Below are positions 29,539 through 40,829 of a DNA stretch of 64,000 nt, piece after piece. Below the pieces are notes generated by a model, which was given only the letters and a program-made list of their open reading frames with translations, was not told where the DNA came from and did not search any database. Made by a program: the position numbers and the translations under genes. Origin of the DNA: Gymnopus androsaceus JB14 (lineage: Eukaryota > Basidiomycota > Agaricomycetes > Agaricales > Omphalotaceae); the NCBI GenBank assembly GCA_009733575.1, contig ML769402.1, positions 1 to 64,000 on the forward strand, written 5' to 3'. Positions within the stretch are counted from its first letter, which is position 1, and each line of letters begins with the position of its first letter.

Positions 29539-30154
29539 TTTCTTCCTGGCTCTTTAATACATGCCTCTTTTTTCTTTAATCATGACACCAAAATCTCCGG
29601 ACAGCCCAAAAATAAGCAAACAATTAAATTTACACGTTACATGAAATCGAGTCGATTCAGAGAGAAGAAAGAGAGGAATGGGTCCTGTAAACAATGGTAA
29701 TCAGACTACATGGCTACCTGGCTACCGAAATTATCAATCTTGTTGCATCGACATCTGTGCTTATTCCAAACAAACTTCATTGATGATCAAGAGCTTGATG
29801 ACAATAGCGCCTGAAAAGTTACTGAAAAGTAGATTTGGCACCCATGTTCGTGCTTGTCCGAATATCTCTGCAGCACCAAAGAATGGTATATATAAAGCTG
29901 AACTGAATACAGCTAGTAAACCTCCTCCCCTCGCAATTCCTGCATCCGACAGACCCCAGTATTTTCCAATCTGTTCTTATTCCCAGACTACTCCACAGTA
30001 GCCCAGCAATTCATTCTGTGTCTGCAGTTCCTTCTCAGGACTCAGGCCGTCCTCGTCCATACAAGTATCCTCGGACTAATATCGGTTCTTTTGACCAGGA
30101 ATGATTAGTCTGAGATTCCAGCATAAAATTGGCAGAAACAATAACTGATTGAGA

Positions 30155-30240
30155 AATTCGAAAAGATCCCTAGATTACAGACTTTCATGCAGAGCATACA
30201 TTGTCATTGTCGACAGTAACTTCATCGGCGTCCAAATGTT
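30155..30240 (-). pseudogene. Decayed partial copy of the 3' end of the neighbouring kinase gene
   Basis: On the minus strand this stretch parallels the last coding bases and trailer of the gene at 30482. Both read CCGA(T/C)GAA... then, after a gap, ATGAAAGTnnGTAATCTAG followed by CT(A/T)TTC. The similarity is strongest over about 36 nt around the stop codon and weaker upstream. It looks like the edge of an old tandem duplication, but the similarity is short and was judged by eye. Confidence 0.35.
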
Positions 30241-30481
30241 ATTTGAGAGGACGATGTTTGTGGTTAACAGGCTCATCGAGAGGTAATTTAATAGGCGTCG
30301 TTAATTACCGACGGCGAATTCACAATTCTGAATATCGACGAGAGAACGGAGAAGGCTGTCTGTGCGACGATAGGCCGAGCAAGCAAGGCGCGTACCACGG
30401 CAGCATGGTAGACAGGGCTGGTCAATTTGTCAATAATGCTCACCCGAATACTATCGGAATAGTGCTCTAGATTACGCACTT

Positions 30482-31347
30482 TCATAAAGAGAGAGCAAGG
30501 ACTGGGTCCTCGACGCTAGGTATTACTTTCGTCGGTTCCAGTGAGTTTGCTAAAAGAAATCTGCCATCTGCGACGGTTATTTAAATAGCACGAAATAAAG
30601 AAATGCAAATTAGACACGCGTACTAGGCATATCGTTCTCTTCCGCTCGCCAGAGCGCTTCATCGGGGTCCTTCGCTACCCCACTGACGACGTGTCTTTTG
30701 ACCAATCGTCTCTGTGCTTCCTCGATGTCGATGTCTATATACCACCGTTCATCGAACAAAAAGGCAGCTTCTTTCCAGGGATCGACATTGAGAGCAGTGT
30801 AAAGGCCTTCTATGATTACGATACGGTGGAATGGGTGAATCTGAACGGCATGAGGAGTAGGATCTTTGATTGCATGGTCAAAGGATGGTGCAGTGATGAT
30901 TCGCGTCTCGGAGGAGATTTCGTCGCGCAAACTTTTCATAAAGTCTAGGTAAGCTGAACCGTCAAAAGTCCAATGACTTCCTCGTCTATCATGCGCAAGC
31001 TTTGCGTCAGGAAACTCGTCTAATTGAGAACGAGTAAGGTGCCAGCCATCTAATCCGACGAGAATAGCTCTCGTTGAATGATTTTGGAGCAAATTATCGG
31101 TGTATTTGAAGAGAAGATCGGCAAAAGTTGATTTACCAGAGGCGGGAATACTGACAGGAACGAAGATAGCTATAGACTCAATAAATAAATAAAGTAAAGC
31201 GACTAACCCATAGATACCGACTAGGAGACGTGAAGTAGCGGATTTACTAGATTTAATGTTCAACAGAATGAAAACTTGCAGGAACAGAACCCACTTTGCG
31301 AGCAGTTGAACCAGTATCGTGGATAGTTCCCTGGCCTTCGCGTCCAT
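30482..31347 (-). CDS. P-loop kinase, uridine/pantothenate kinase-like (YFH7 type)
   Basis: Four exons: MDAKARELSTILVQLLAN, then KSATSRLLVGIYG, then IPASGKSTFADLLFKYTDNL with the Walker A motif (GIPASGKST, completed across an intron). VGLDGWHLTRSQLDEFPDAK and AHDRRGSHWTFDGSAYLDFM follow, then IVIIEGLYTALN (Walker B region), DERWYIDIDIEEAQRRLVKR and AEENDMP. The last exon, NGRFLLANSLEPTKVI to LALSL-stop, is reached through a donor in cctagtacg at about 30625; without that intron the protein would end early at 30610. The family phosphorylates small metabolites; YFH7-type proteins are ATP-binding kinases of unknown substrate. Start codons of this gene and the GH71/99-like gene are 107 bp apart. 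Confidence 0.75.
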
Positions 31348-31454
31348 GTCACTGTCAGCGTCAAAGAAGAAACGATGTTGTAATCAGGAGTTTGACACTT
31401 AAGTTTGAACAGCAACGACCACCTCAAAAATCGTATCGTTCAGTGCTTGGTATT
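31348..31454. promoter_or_regulatory. Shared divergent promoter, P-loop kinase and GH71/99-like genes
   Basis: 107 bp between the two start codons; no TATA. Both genes may use overlapping transcription starts. Confidence 0.45.
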
Positions 31455-34400
31455 ATGGATGGTGGTCGCGTATTGAAGCGGTAAGTTCTGAGCCAATTCC
31501 GTATCGAACCTTCATTAACAACCATCATTATGCAGCGCCGACCCTTCGACTATTCAGGTGAGTTTCTACATAGTAACCTGCGCACAAATAAATAAATGGG
31601 ATACCTCGTTGGAATCAAGGACAAATTCATGGTGGGATACCAGGGATGGTTTACATGTGCCGGCGACGGAGAAGTTATTGACCCAGGTATCTTTAATGTC
31701 GATTTGCCAAGCACAGTCATTGAATTTCCCTGCCAGGACATCACGGCTGGTTACATTGGTAAGTTCATTTCTCCGTCGATTTCTTTTGTGATTCATATCC
31801 TACGATAGGTTCGATAAACCCATTCCTGACGGCGGAAGACCGAACATAGATTTGTGGCCCGATGTATCAGAGTATTCCACCTCAGAGCTCTATCCCACTC
31901 CTGGTATTACACTTCACTCTGGAGAACCGGCTACTCTTTTCTCTTCTCGCCATCCAAAGACTGTACAAAGGTATAATTTTATTGCTCCTGTACTGCCTCG
32001 CTCTAATCAACTCCATAGACATTTCCATTGGATGGCCCGACACTCGATTGACGGTGAACAACCTTTTTTTCGGTAGCATTCACTACAGTACTCAAAGATC
32101 CGTTGTCAAGGTGTGTTTCTACAACGATTTCTAGGCGCATGCGATTTGGAAAACGGGAGCAAAGGAATACCTCGTCTTCGAGATGAAATTGGGGATCGCG
32201 TTCAGGAAGCTGCGGAGAAAGAGGGTCGCGTCTTTTCTATTATGTGCGTTCGAATCCGTCCTCTCGTTTCCTTTGCTTATGGACTTTCTAGGTACGATGT
32301 GTCAGGAGTAGCCCCCGACCAAGTCATGAGGATTTTCACGAGAGATTGGATTCACCTTATACGTGACAAAGGCATACTGAATAGCCCGAACTATTTGAAA
32401 GAAAGGGGGATGCCAGTGATTGCGCTTTGGGGTTGGGATCGCCGCTTTATTAATCTATTCCTTGCTCAAGACGTCGTTTTTAGGTTTTGGTTTCGATAAC
32501 AGAAATCATACTCCCGAGTTGGTCAGGGAGGTTACAAATTTTATCAGGCAAGTCACACCTGGAGGAGCCTATATCATGGCAGGCACACCTACTCATTGGC
32601 GGAGAGCCGTCGAAGACGCGGATCGTAATCCTGCCTTTCTCGATGTGTGGCTGAATGAATTCGACGCCATATCACCCTGGATGGTCGGACGTTTGTCAAA
32701 TGAACAGGATGTTGACAATTTTGCGGAACATTTCATGAAGGCCGACATAGAGCTATTGAAGAAGAGTCATGAGGAGGGTAAACGGAAAATTGATTACATC
32801 CCTGTGATATATCCTGGCTTTTCTGTGAGTCTTCCTTTGGAACAAAAGGAAACGATCTTGCTTACATTCTGTCTCAAGGGTTTGAACCTGACCGATGGCA
32901 AGTGGGGCTTCAATCAGATCAAGCGAAACGGTGGCAAATTCTTGTGGCAGCAAGTATTCAATGCCAAACGGCTCGGCTTGAGAGTTATGTATGGGTAAGT
33001 ACAATGGTTCTAGCATGTTGATTACTGTTTTTGTTCTGAAATCTTTCCTTTTCAGAGCTATGTGGGATGAGTATGTTTCCCGGGACCTTTTTCTATCGTT
33101 TTGAATACTGATCCCATACCCGCGACGCTTTAGATATGACGAAGGTACCGCTCTCATGCCAGTCGTCGAAAAGAGTCGTATGTTGCCTCATTCCGAAAAG
33201 TATACCTTCATGGCTCTGGACGCAGATGGTTATGATCTCCCAGCAGATTGGTAAGTCCGTTTACGTCCTACAATCCTTGTGACGAACTTGACGAACTCTT
33301 GGCGATGTAGGTACATGAGAATATGTGGTTTCGCTGCAGAAGGCTTGCGCAGCGAAAGGCTGATCCATGAGACCTTCCCATCCAAAGAATTGCAGGATTA
33401 TTGGGCAACGCGGCCGCATTATGAAGAAGTGAATACCAAATCAGGCGACTTTGTGTCTGGCTCTAGTAGTGAGGGAGGGGAGGGAGGCCAGTCCTATCAG
33501 AATTGGCTGGCTTCGCAGAAAGATAACAAAGATGAACTGCCCCCTCCTCCGTACTCTCTCGAAGCTGAAGAAGCTGCTTCTGCTTCGCAAGCCGAAGGCC
33601 CCCAGTCGCAGGGAGCGGGCTCGTCTCAACTTCCAACGGATGCTACTATCGCTTCGCTCTCTTCTAACTTATCTCACCAGTCATTATCCTCGTCTTCTCC
33701 CGCTTTAGACGCTACGTCGTCGTCGATTATACGGCCTCCTCTTCATCCTTCACATCCTTCTCATCTGAGTAGAACTTCTCAGCTTCTAGTGGTATTGGGA
33801 GCTCGTCTTCGGTCTCTCCGCCCCCAGTCCACCCATCCCGCCCTCGGCCACCGGAACCGAACCGCTTATCACGCCCACAGTCTGTTTCTGTTTCGCGACC
33901 GCAGACAGTTGCTAGTCCAGGCTCCAACCAGCAACCTCCTTCTTCTGTACCCCATCAGCCATATCAATCTCCGCTCAGCAGGCCCAGCCACGATCAATTG
34001 CAAACCGGACTCCGACCTACGACACCTTCTGCTCGACCCACTGGTCCTTACGACACTCAGAGTCAGAGACCACCGTTCAGTGGTGGGCCTTCCCTTCGTC
34101 CCGTTAGCCCACAACCTCCGATGTCTTTCCCCGAGGCACATGTGTCCGCATCGTCACTTAATCATCCCGCTAATAGCACGAATCCATCCTCCGCGACACC
34201 ACCCCTCAGTCCATCGTTTCCTGCTGGACCATACAATCCGACAGCAAACCAAGCCCAATCATCTGGACCAAGTTCTTATCATGGTCCAATGTCGTTCCAA
34301 CCGCCCGGAGTTCCTTACTCTTCTCATCCTCATCCATCTTCTTATCCTCGGCCAAGCTCTTCTTATTCTCACTCCGATGGTAGTTCCGGCTACTATCCGG

Positions 34401-34956
34401 GCATGGTGCCTCCGCACAACTCATCTACCGGAGGAGGATTTCCGGATCCTTACTATGGTTCTCCTCCTTCAGGTATTAGTATGGAAGGAGGACGCTACAA
34501 CCCCCCTCCTGGACCACCCCCGCCTCTGCCCCAATCGTATCACCAAATGCCCGGCTATCCATCCGAGTCTTCGTATAGCAACAATCCGGGAGTATGGTCT
34601 TCACCTCCACCAATTCCTCCTCGTAAGTAGTACGTGAAAAGTCCCCTGTGCATATCTTAATATTCTCCCATTATTGTAACAGGTATCAACTCGCCTCCGA
34701 ATCAGCCTTATTACGCTGGAGGAAATTATTCTCAACAACAAATGCCTCCATCGGCACCGTCAACTTCAGGTGGTTTCACCAATTACGCAAGAACCGCTGT
34801 CGACAAGGTCGCTGGACAAGAAACTAGACAACAGTTGGAAAGTAAGCTGGGTAGTTTGGCACAAAGTGAGCTCTACGATGCTAGTTTCATTTGACTCGTC
34901 TTTCATTTACTTTGGTGGCAGGTGGCAGCAAGCTTCTAGGCAAATTTACTAGGTAG
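31455..34956 (+). CDS. GH71/GH99-like (xylosidase/arabinosidase-annotated) protein with long Pro/Ser/Tyr-rich tail
   Basis: About twelve exons. The catalytic-like domain reads MDGGRVLKRADPSTIQ, DKFMVGYQGWFTCAGDGE, HHGWLHWFDKPIPDGGRPNI, DLWPDVSEYSTSELYPTPG, SSRHPKTVQRHFHWMARHSI, DGVFLQRFLGACDLENGS, FSIMYDVSGVAP, IALWGFGFDNRN, TPGGAYIMAGTPTHWR, FDAISPWMVGR, DYIPVIYPGFSGLNL and AMWDEYDEGTALMPVVEK. This is the pattern of the fungal family related to GH71/GH99. There is no signal peptide, so it is probably cytosolic. After about residue 430 comes a long disordered region rich in Pro, Ser, Tyr and Gly (YSSHPHPSSYPRPSSSYS), ending near KVAGQETRQQLE and KLLGKFTR at TAG 34954-34956. A T seems to be missing at 33776-33777, between HPSHLSRT and SASSGIGSSSS. 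Substrate unknown. Confidence 0.7.
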
Positions 34957-36270
34957 AATATGATGCCAGTGAGGACTGATTGTAATCTAATCAGTGTATG
35001 GGATATGGACTTTATGCACGAACTCTTTGTAGTTGTATCTCTGTATACATGAAGAACTGATCATGAAGAATGAACGTTTGAACATTCAACGCGGAGCCCG
35101 TATATCGCCAAGTGAACATCTTTTCAGATTTGGTTGTTGGCTCTTTTTCCTCCAGAGTAGGACGAATCGAGACGAAAGACCAGCTGATCCAGACAGTCGA
35201 GTCGAGAGTCACAAGAATCCTGAGTTCTAGGTCTTTGACCGGCCTCGTGCTCGTCGAATTCACATCTTGAGTTGCTGCAGTGAATTGCGATTCACTGCAG
35301 CGATTGGATTGGACAGATCCAAAAAAAAAACGACGATCCATGCCAATCCAGGCCATACATGGGCATACGTATTTTATCCTTAGTATTGTCAACCTTGGCA
35401 ATTTCTCCAAAATGGAGACTCATCCTTTCCTCCTTCGAGACTCGACTTTGGAGCAACATCGAAATGTTTGCGTACTTTTCTTCGTCGCGCCCCCAGTGAA
35501 TCCAGACGCTCATGATCAAATACCGAAAATAGGCTTAAGATTTTTCAATGCTGATAGAATTAGGTAGGGAGCGAGGAAAAATTCTGAATTAGGAAGGGAA
35601 AAGAAGGAAAGAAGTAACCCTCATCAACACGTTGTACTTCGAGAACGAACTGTGACATCAACATCCACAATGGGAGTATGTCCAGTGAATATGAGATGAG
35701 ATTTGAGAGATAAATAATAGTCTGAGTGATGGGTGAATAAGTGCTATTCGTCAGTTTAATCTCCAAGATTGGGGTCTTAGGATACGTTTAATGATCGTGT
35801 CACGACATTTTGACGACATTGAAGGGTGTCGTTGTCGATGTCGGGTTGCGACGTGGATGAGCAGGCGGACAAAAGTTAATGTTAGATATGAGGTAAAGGA
35901 AGCAGCAGCAGATAAAGATCCGAGCACGCTGCAGAGAGTTGAAGACATGGAGGCGGGGCGCGTCCAGCCTGATGGGAAAACGAAAACCAATCTGAGAAGG
36001 TTCTGGAATCGCAGACCGCAAGCTGTTCAGTTCTGAGAATGGAACAAAGGACCCGAAGGAATGGAAGGACTTTGCTCGACAACGCAATCCGATAGACTCA
36101 AGGCTCGTCTTCCTTCTGTATGATGCCATGAGGAAAAGAAGCGCAACTTTTTTAAGTTAGGTAAACCCCGTCCGTCCGCGAAGATATGGAGGCTGGCAGG
36201 CTGAAGAAGAGGCGGCTCGTTATATATAACACAGATACTTGAGAAGTTGTATCCCCCTTCAACCATCCTC
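34957..36270. other. Intergenic, 1.3 kb, with a perfect hairpin
   Basis: No ORF here looks coding; the ORFs on both strands are low-complexity or Phe/Ser-rich. A perfect 12-bp inverted repeat with a 4-nt loop lies at 35274-35301. The right end contains the 5' region of the C2H2 gene, with a tatatata string near 36220. Confidence 0.5.
35274..35301. repeat. Perfect 12-bp hairpin
   Basis: GCTGCAGTGAAT (35274-35285), loop TGCG, ATTCACTGCAGC (35290-35301). No T run follows, so it is not an obvious terminator. Confidence 0.75.
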
Positions 36271-37601
36271 ATGCAAAACTATTATCCCAATCCCAACGAT
36301 CCTTCCTTCCATTCGTATAGCGGAGGACACTATGGAGCGCCAACCTCTGGCCATGTCCCTGGCACTGGCACTGGCACAGGCTTCTCAGAGGGATCGCCTT
36401 CCACTGGGTATCCAGATCAGATTCACGAGCCCTATTTCTTTGATTTTTCGAGCTCCTCCCTGCCAGCGCACGCCACCGGCTTGTCAGAACCCGGGAATCT
36501 ATCGCGAGCACAAATAAACGTGTACAGTTCCGAGGAGGTGCAGTCGAATTGGAATTACCCCTCAAGCCATGCTCGCCCTGACCTTTCACTTAAAACCATT
36601 TCGAATCCGAATTCGTCCTACTCGCCTGCGACTGCTACTCTTCCAACTCCTTCTGAAATGGCGGTACTCCTCATGCCTGACAGTGGTCCGGCGCCGACCA
36701 TGCCCTCTATTCCGCCAATCCCGCTCGCTATGGTCAGCGCTGAGTCTAGCAGCCTTCCGCCTGAGGAAGAGTATACGCTTGCAAGAGAAAGAAAACATGC
36801 ATGCAGCATGTGCCATAAACGGTTTGTTTAACGTTTCGTCCGTCCTTCTTCCGCTAGTTTGAGTCTGATACTATCTATGACTGCGCAGGTTTGATCGTCC
36901 GAGTACGCTGAGAAAGGTCAGATGTAATGTTCCGCATAGTTCGCGAGAGATATTGACGAGATTTAATTAGCATCTGCTAGTACACACGGGAGAAAAGGGT
37001 CCGTACTTTTTACGAGGTTACTGCGCATCAACTCACGCAACTTGCAGCTTTTCAATGTTCGACTTGCGGTCGACGATTCGGTGTCGCATCCAACCTGAAT
37101 CGGCATGTGCGTCGATGTATATTGAAGCCTGTTAATCAGCCATCTTCGCAATCTTCGCAATCTTCGCAATCTCCGCCTACTATCACGACTACTATCACGA
37201 CCACTTCGTCTCAGTCTCCAGAACCCAGTGCGCAAGCACAGCCCCGTTCAGCTTCTTATAAGCGCCGTCGTCGAGCACCATCTCCTTCTCGATGGATTCC
37301 CGACTCTCTCCGTGGTTTCATCCTTGATCTCGACTCTGCTTTTCAGCTGAAATCGATTGTTTCAATTCCATTACCTCCCGTCACTCCATCGCCATACGGC
37401 GAGGAACGTGATTCGTGGGACGAGAATGTGGGTAATGCGCCTTATCATCCGAGAGAATGGCAAGTCAAGCCGAGACTGCCTGGGCCTGGAGTTATTGGTG
37501 CCGATACGAGTTTAAGAGGAATGAGCGTATTTGGTGGGAAGGATGTTGGCAATCTCGGTAACGGAGGCGGTCTTTGGGGAGGAAGCGTACTTGTTTTTTG
37601 A
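36271..37601 (+). CDS. C2H2 zinc-finger transcription factor
   Basis: The ATG at 36271 gives MQNYYPNPNDPSFHSYSGGH; the codon at 36247 sometimes taken as a start is TTG. A Ser/Pro/Gly-rich N-terminal half is followed by two adjacent fingers. Finger 1, RKHACSMCHKRFDRPSTLRK plus HLLVHTGEK, is split over four exons, two of them only 28 nt (36889-36916 and 36971-36998). Finger 2, AFQCSTCGRRFGVASNLNRH then VRRC, ends with Cys instead of His. A Gln/Ser/Thr-rich linker and a basic segment YKRRRRAPSPSRWIPDSLRG follow, ending at TGA 37599-37601. Probably a nuclear regulator. The tandem arrangement with a C2HC second finger is common in mushroom regulators related to Seb1/Msn2-type factors, but I cannot name an orthologue. 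Confidence 0.85.
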
Positions 37602-37740
37602 AGTTTTGTTTTCTTGGAATAAACAGCTCCTATACACGTCCAAGTAGACTGCAAAGATTCAGAAAGTTAGCGCTCATCAGCGTCTATCAATGACTCTGAT
37701 TGAGTCTTGACGCGTGTCACGTTCTCTCTTCTCAGCTCTC

Positions 37741-38671
37741 ATGTCATCGAATCTCTACATTCTTCGAAACTATGCCCAAAAAGTACCCTCTTCTCTTCCC
37801 TCATCAATTCTCTTTTCCAGCTCTTCTCAATCCCTCACAATCTATGACGCATTCCCTAAATCCATCTTCCACTTTCTCATTCTCCCTCGCGTACCACAAC
37901 CAGGATCATCCATAGGCGTTGATGACTTGGACAGTCTCAAAAGCCTGCTTGCGCATGATAAGGCCACTGCTAGAGAGATACTGAATGCGCTAAATGAAGA
38001 TGCGATCAAGGCCAAGAAGGAAATAGAAACAGAGATGCAGAAACGGTATGGATTCAAATGGTACGCGTGTCCGATGCAGTTGAACGCGATGATGCTCATA
38101 CGTATTGTAGGGAAGTTTTGGTTGGCTTCCATCGGCGCACCGTCAATGCAGTTCGTGTCGTTTCTTTCCGAAACCTGTTCAAGCAATGACCTTTTCCTAG
38201 CCACCTTCATCTTCACGTCCTATCCTCCGATCTGTGCTCCCCCAAACTGAAGCATAAGAAGCATTACAACTCTTTTAATCCGAAATTAGGCTTCTTCCTA
38301 CATATCGACGAAGTACTGTCATGGTTCGATAGTGACCCTTCCTATTACGATCAGGCGAGTTTATTTGTGGGCCACGCAAATATCTAATTCAACAACCTCT
38401 TCTTTAGATGGCCAAACTGGACGAAAAAGCCTATGAGAAGCTTCTTAAAGAAGATCTGGTCTGTTGGAAATGTGAATCGCCGATGAAGAATATTCCCACG
38501 TTGAAGGAGCATTTACAAGAAGAATGGGATAAGGAGTCGAAGCGAGAGAAGGCGAGAGCCGAACGGAAACGAAAATTGGAAGAAAAAGAAAAGACCAAGC
38601 TTAGTGACGGTGGTGAGAATGCAGAGGCTCAAGTTGAGCACATTGAGAAGAAAGCGAAGACATCTGATTGA
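37741..38671 (+). CDS. Aprataxin/HNT3-like DNA-adenylate hydrolase
   Basis: The ATG at 37741 gives MSSNLYILRNYAQKVPSSLP. The HIT domain includes SSQSLTIYDAFPKSIFHFLI, LPRVPQPG, VLVGFH-APSMQ and the catalytic HHLHLHVLS (HxHxHxx motif, split by an intron). SSDLCSPKLKHKKHYNSFNP and FFLHIDEVLSWF follow. The C-terminal zinc module LVCWKCESPMKNIPTLKEHL has the CxxC...H pattern typical of aprataxins, and a Lys/Glu-rich basic tail ends at TGA 38669-38671. Aprataxins remove 5'-AMP from abortive DNA ligation ends. An extra G at 38134-38135 splits VGFH from APSMQ. The intron before MAKLDEKAYEKLL (38355-38407) has a GC donor. Confidence 0.85.
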
Positions 38672-38866
38672 GATGCAGTACCCATTGTACATAGATGATA
38701 GATCCGCCAAAAAAGGAAGCTGGATACAACTCGCTTTGACCGGGCAAAGTACCCCGCATATTCACTGAAAGATAATTTCGGGAGAACAACGTACAGTATA
38801 TACATATAATCGCTATCGCTTTATGTTCCGTCTAATTGTTTTGTATAATGCGTCGTGTTCGCGCGT

Positions 38867-40658
38867 TTAAGCTTTACGCGCCAGCTTGGCAGCCCGGGAT
38901 TTCTCACTTGCCTTTAGAATGAAATGTCAGTGTAGAACATAAGGCCATTGGGCGCTTAAAATCGTACCTCCCGTATAGCCCAGGTTAGCTGGTACGACTT
39001 GACGGCATCTACACAGAACAATCAGATTATCACACGAACAGCTGAGAAAAAGGACCTTACCCTCATAGCTAGAAAGGATGCAAGCAGCTTCTGGATCCTC
39101 CTCAATGTCCTCGATAATATCAATCAAGTTGGACACCTCCGAAAAGAAGGGGTCGTCATCACGGAATCGATAGGTTTGTTCGTGATCATCGCCTGGCTTG
39201 CGAACATAAAGAATGGGCTGAACATACGGATCTACAAGCCTAGACGAAATTTTTCGTTAGTTGACGTCAATCCGCAGACGAGAATGGCTAACCTGAGGCA
39301 ATATCCATCGGCGTAGACCTCCAATTCGCAGCTATAATTGGTACCTTGCAAGGCTACCACGTGAGTAAAGGTTCCTATCGCACCACTATCGTATTTCCTG
39401 CACCAAGATCAAATTCTTCACCAAGGTAGAATTGGAAATACGACGAACCATGTAGCGGAAGTGACACGGGGGATACGATTTTCCGGAGGAATCTTGCTTT
39501 CGTCGATTTTCAACGCGGAGAGTTGGCCCGCGTTCTCATCCCATTCAAGGGAGTGTGCAACAACAGTGTCCATGTCAACCTCTCCACCAAAGTAACGAGA
39601 TAGATCACAAAAGTGGGTGCCTTGCTCGATGACAGGGCCGGCACTAAAACGCGGTCAGAACCTACGCGTTCCTCGTACAGCACCGTACTTACCTCTTCGA
39701 CTTGTCCCACCAATCAGGCTTAGCAATGGCTTCGTAGGCGCACGCATAACGAGCAATAGTGGTCATGACCGTCAAATTGTTCTCTTCGATGATGTGTTTC
39801 ATCATCTGCACTGCTTTCAGATAACGAAGCATATACCTATGCAGAGAACGCGTCAACAGATGCTGTTCCTAGTCAGATGGAACATACCCAATGGAACAAA
39901 CGGTTTTCGTATCCTCGATCTGCTTAGCGATTTTGAAAGCCTCCTCGATCTCTCCAACGGGGCCCGTAGCAATGGGCTTTTCGATGAAGAGGGCAACGCC
40001 AGGGAAATGGTTGAGAATCTGGGTTTCGATGTCCCTTCCCGGTTGGAGAGTTCCCCGGAACATTGGAGGACTGCCTATGACGAAGGCACGGGGACGGAGA
40101 TTCTTGGGCATGTTCTTGAGATAGTCGTCAAAGGTTTTGAAGACACGGGTGTTCTCGTAGGCGGAAAGGACGAAAGAGTCGCATTTCTTTTTGAGGACTT
40201 CTTTGGCGCGTTCGGTAGCAGGGTCTATGAGAGCGACAACCTTGAGACGACGGCCAAGTTTGCTGTGATGGAGCGGTTGGCAGCGTTGGATATGAAATGA
40301 CAAGGTACGTACTGTTCGAAACGGAAAGAATGGTTCCAGGGACCTTCTTCCGACCCTATAAAAAGGAAAAACTTAGATGTTTGGACGTCATCGATAAGGC
40401 TCTCGGAACGGCAACCCACCAAACATGATGTTGCCAGCTCCAATAAAGACAACGTTAAAGTCGTCGGTACCAGAGATGTGGGTCATTCTGGAGAAACATT
40501 GTTGAGCGATGAAGCTCGATGTTCTGGATAAGAGAAATATACTTGTCCATGGGCACGAGTTTCCTCGGGTCGATAGATCCACGTCGAGAAGAGCCTCGAC
40601 GGTCCGAGTTGTGACGCTCAGAGGCTCTGCGCTGAGCAGGGGTTGTTGGAATTGACAT
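38867..40658 (-). CDS. Gfo/Idh/MocA family NAD(P)-dependent oxidoreductase
   Basis: Starts MSIPTTPAQRRASERHNSDR, a Ser/Arg-rich extension ahead of the usual start. The Rossmann fold begins NVVFIGAGNIMFG, then LGRRLKVVALIDPATERA. The catalytic/structural motif ALFIEKPIA (EKP) follows, then GYMLRYLKAVQMM, SAGPVIEQGTHFCDLSRYFG with the conserved His, and GTFTHVVALQGTNYSCELEV. The protein ends REASEKSRAAKLARKA at TAA 38867-38869. Family members oxidise sugars, inositols or dihydrodiols; the substrate is not predictable. At least seven introns. All blocks join in frame, with no correction needed. The Arg/Ser extension (residues 1-35) suggests phosphorylation sites but nothing more. Confidence 0.85.
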
Positions 40659-40829
40659 TATAGGCAAGAGAGATTCAGATGGAAGTACAAGAACAAGAGA
40701 GGTTCGCGTCCAAAATTCGGTCTTAACTGGGCACTGCACGTGCTACTAAGTATGATGTCAAGTCGGCGCTTTTGAAGGAAAGGGAAAATCCGGTTATGAT
40801 AATAGTACAATTTGGTGTCCGAGTGTATA

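Larger units (their letters stand above)
28618..30481. other. 1.9-kb stretch without a supported gene
   Basis: Short ORFs occur on both strands, none with coding character. Within it are an 11-bp inverted repeat (29425-29435 and 29528-29538) and a decayed partial copy of the neighbouring kinase 3' end (about 30155-30240). Confidence 0.5.

Noticed and set aside
28855..30001. ORFs at 28855, 29185 and 29678 as small genes
   Set aside because: Short, without splice partners, and no coding-type composition.
33279..34637. Very long plus-strand ORF (452 codons) over the end of the GH71/99-like gene
   Set aside because: After the shift at 33776 its sequence (Arg/Leu/His-rich) is the wrong frame; the Pro/Tyr/Ser-rich frame is the natural continuation of the protein.
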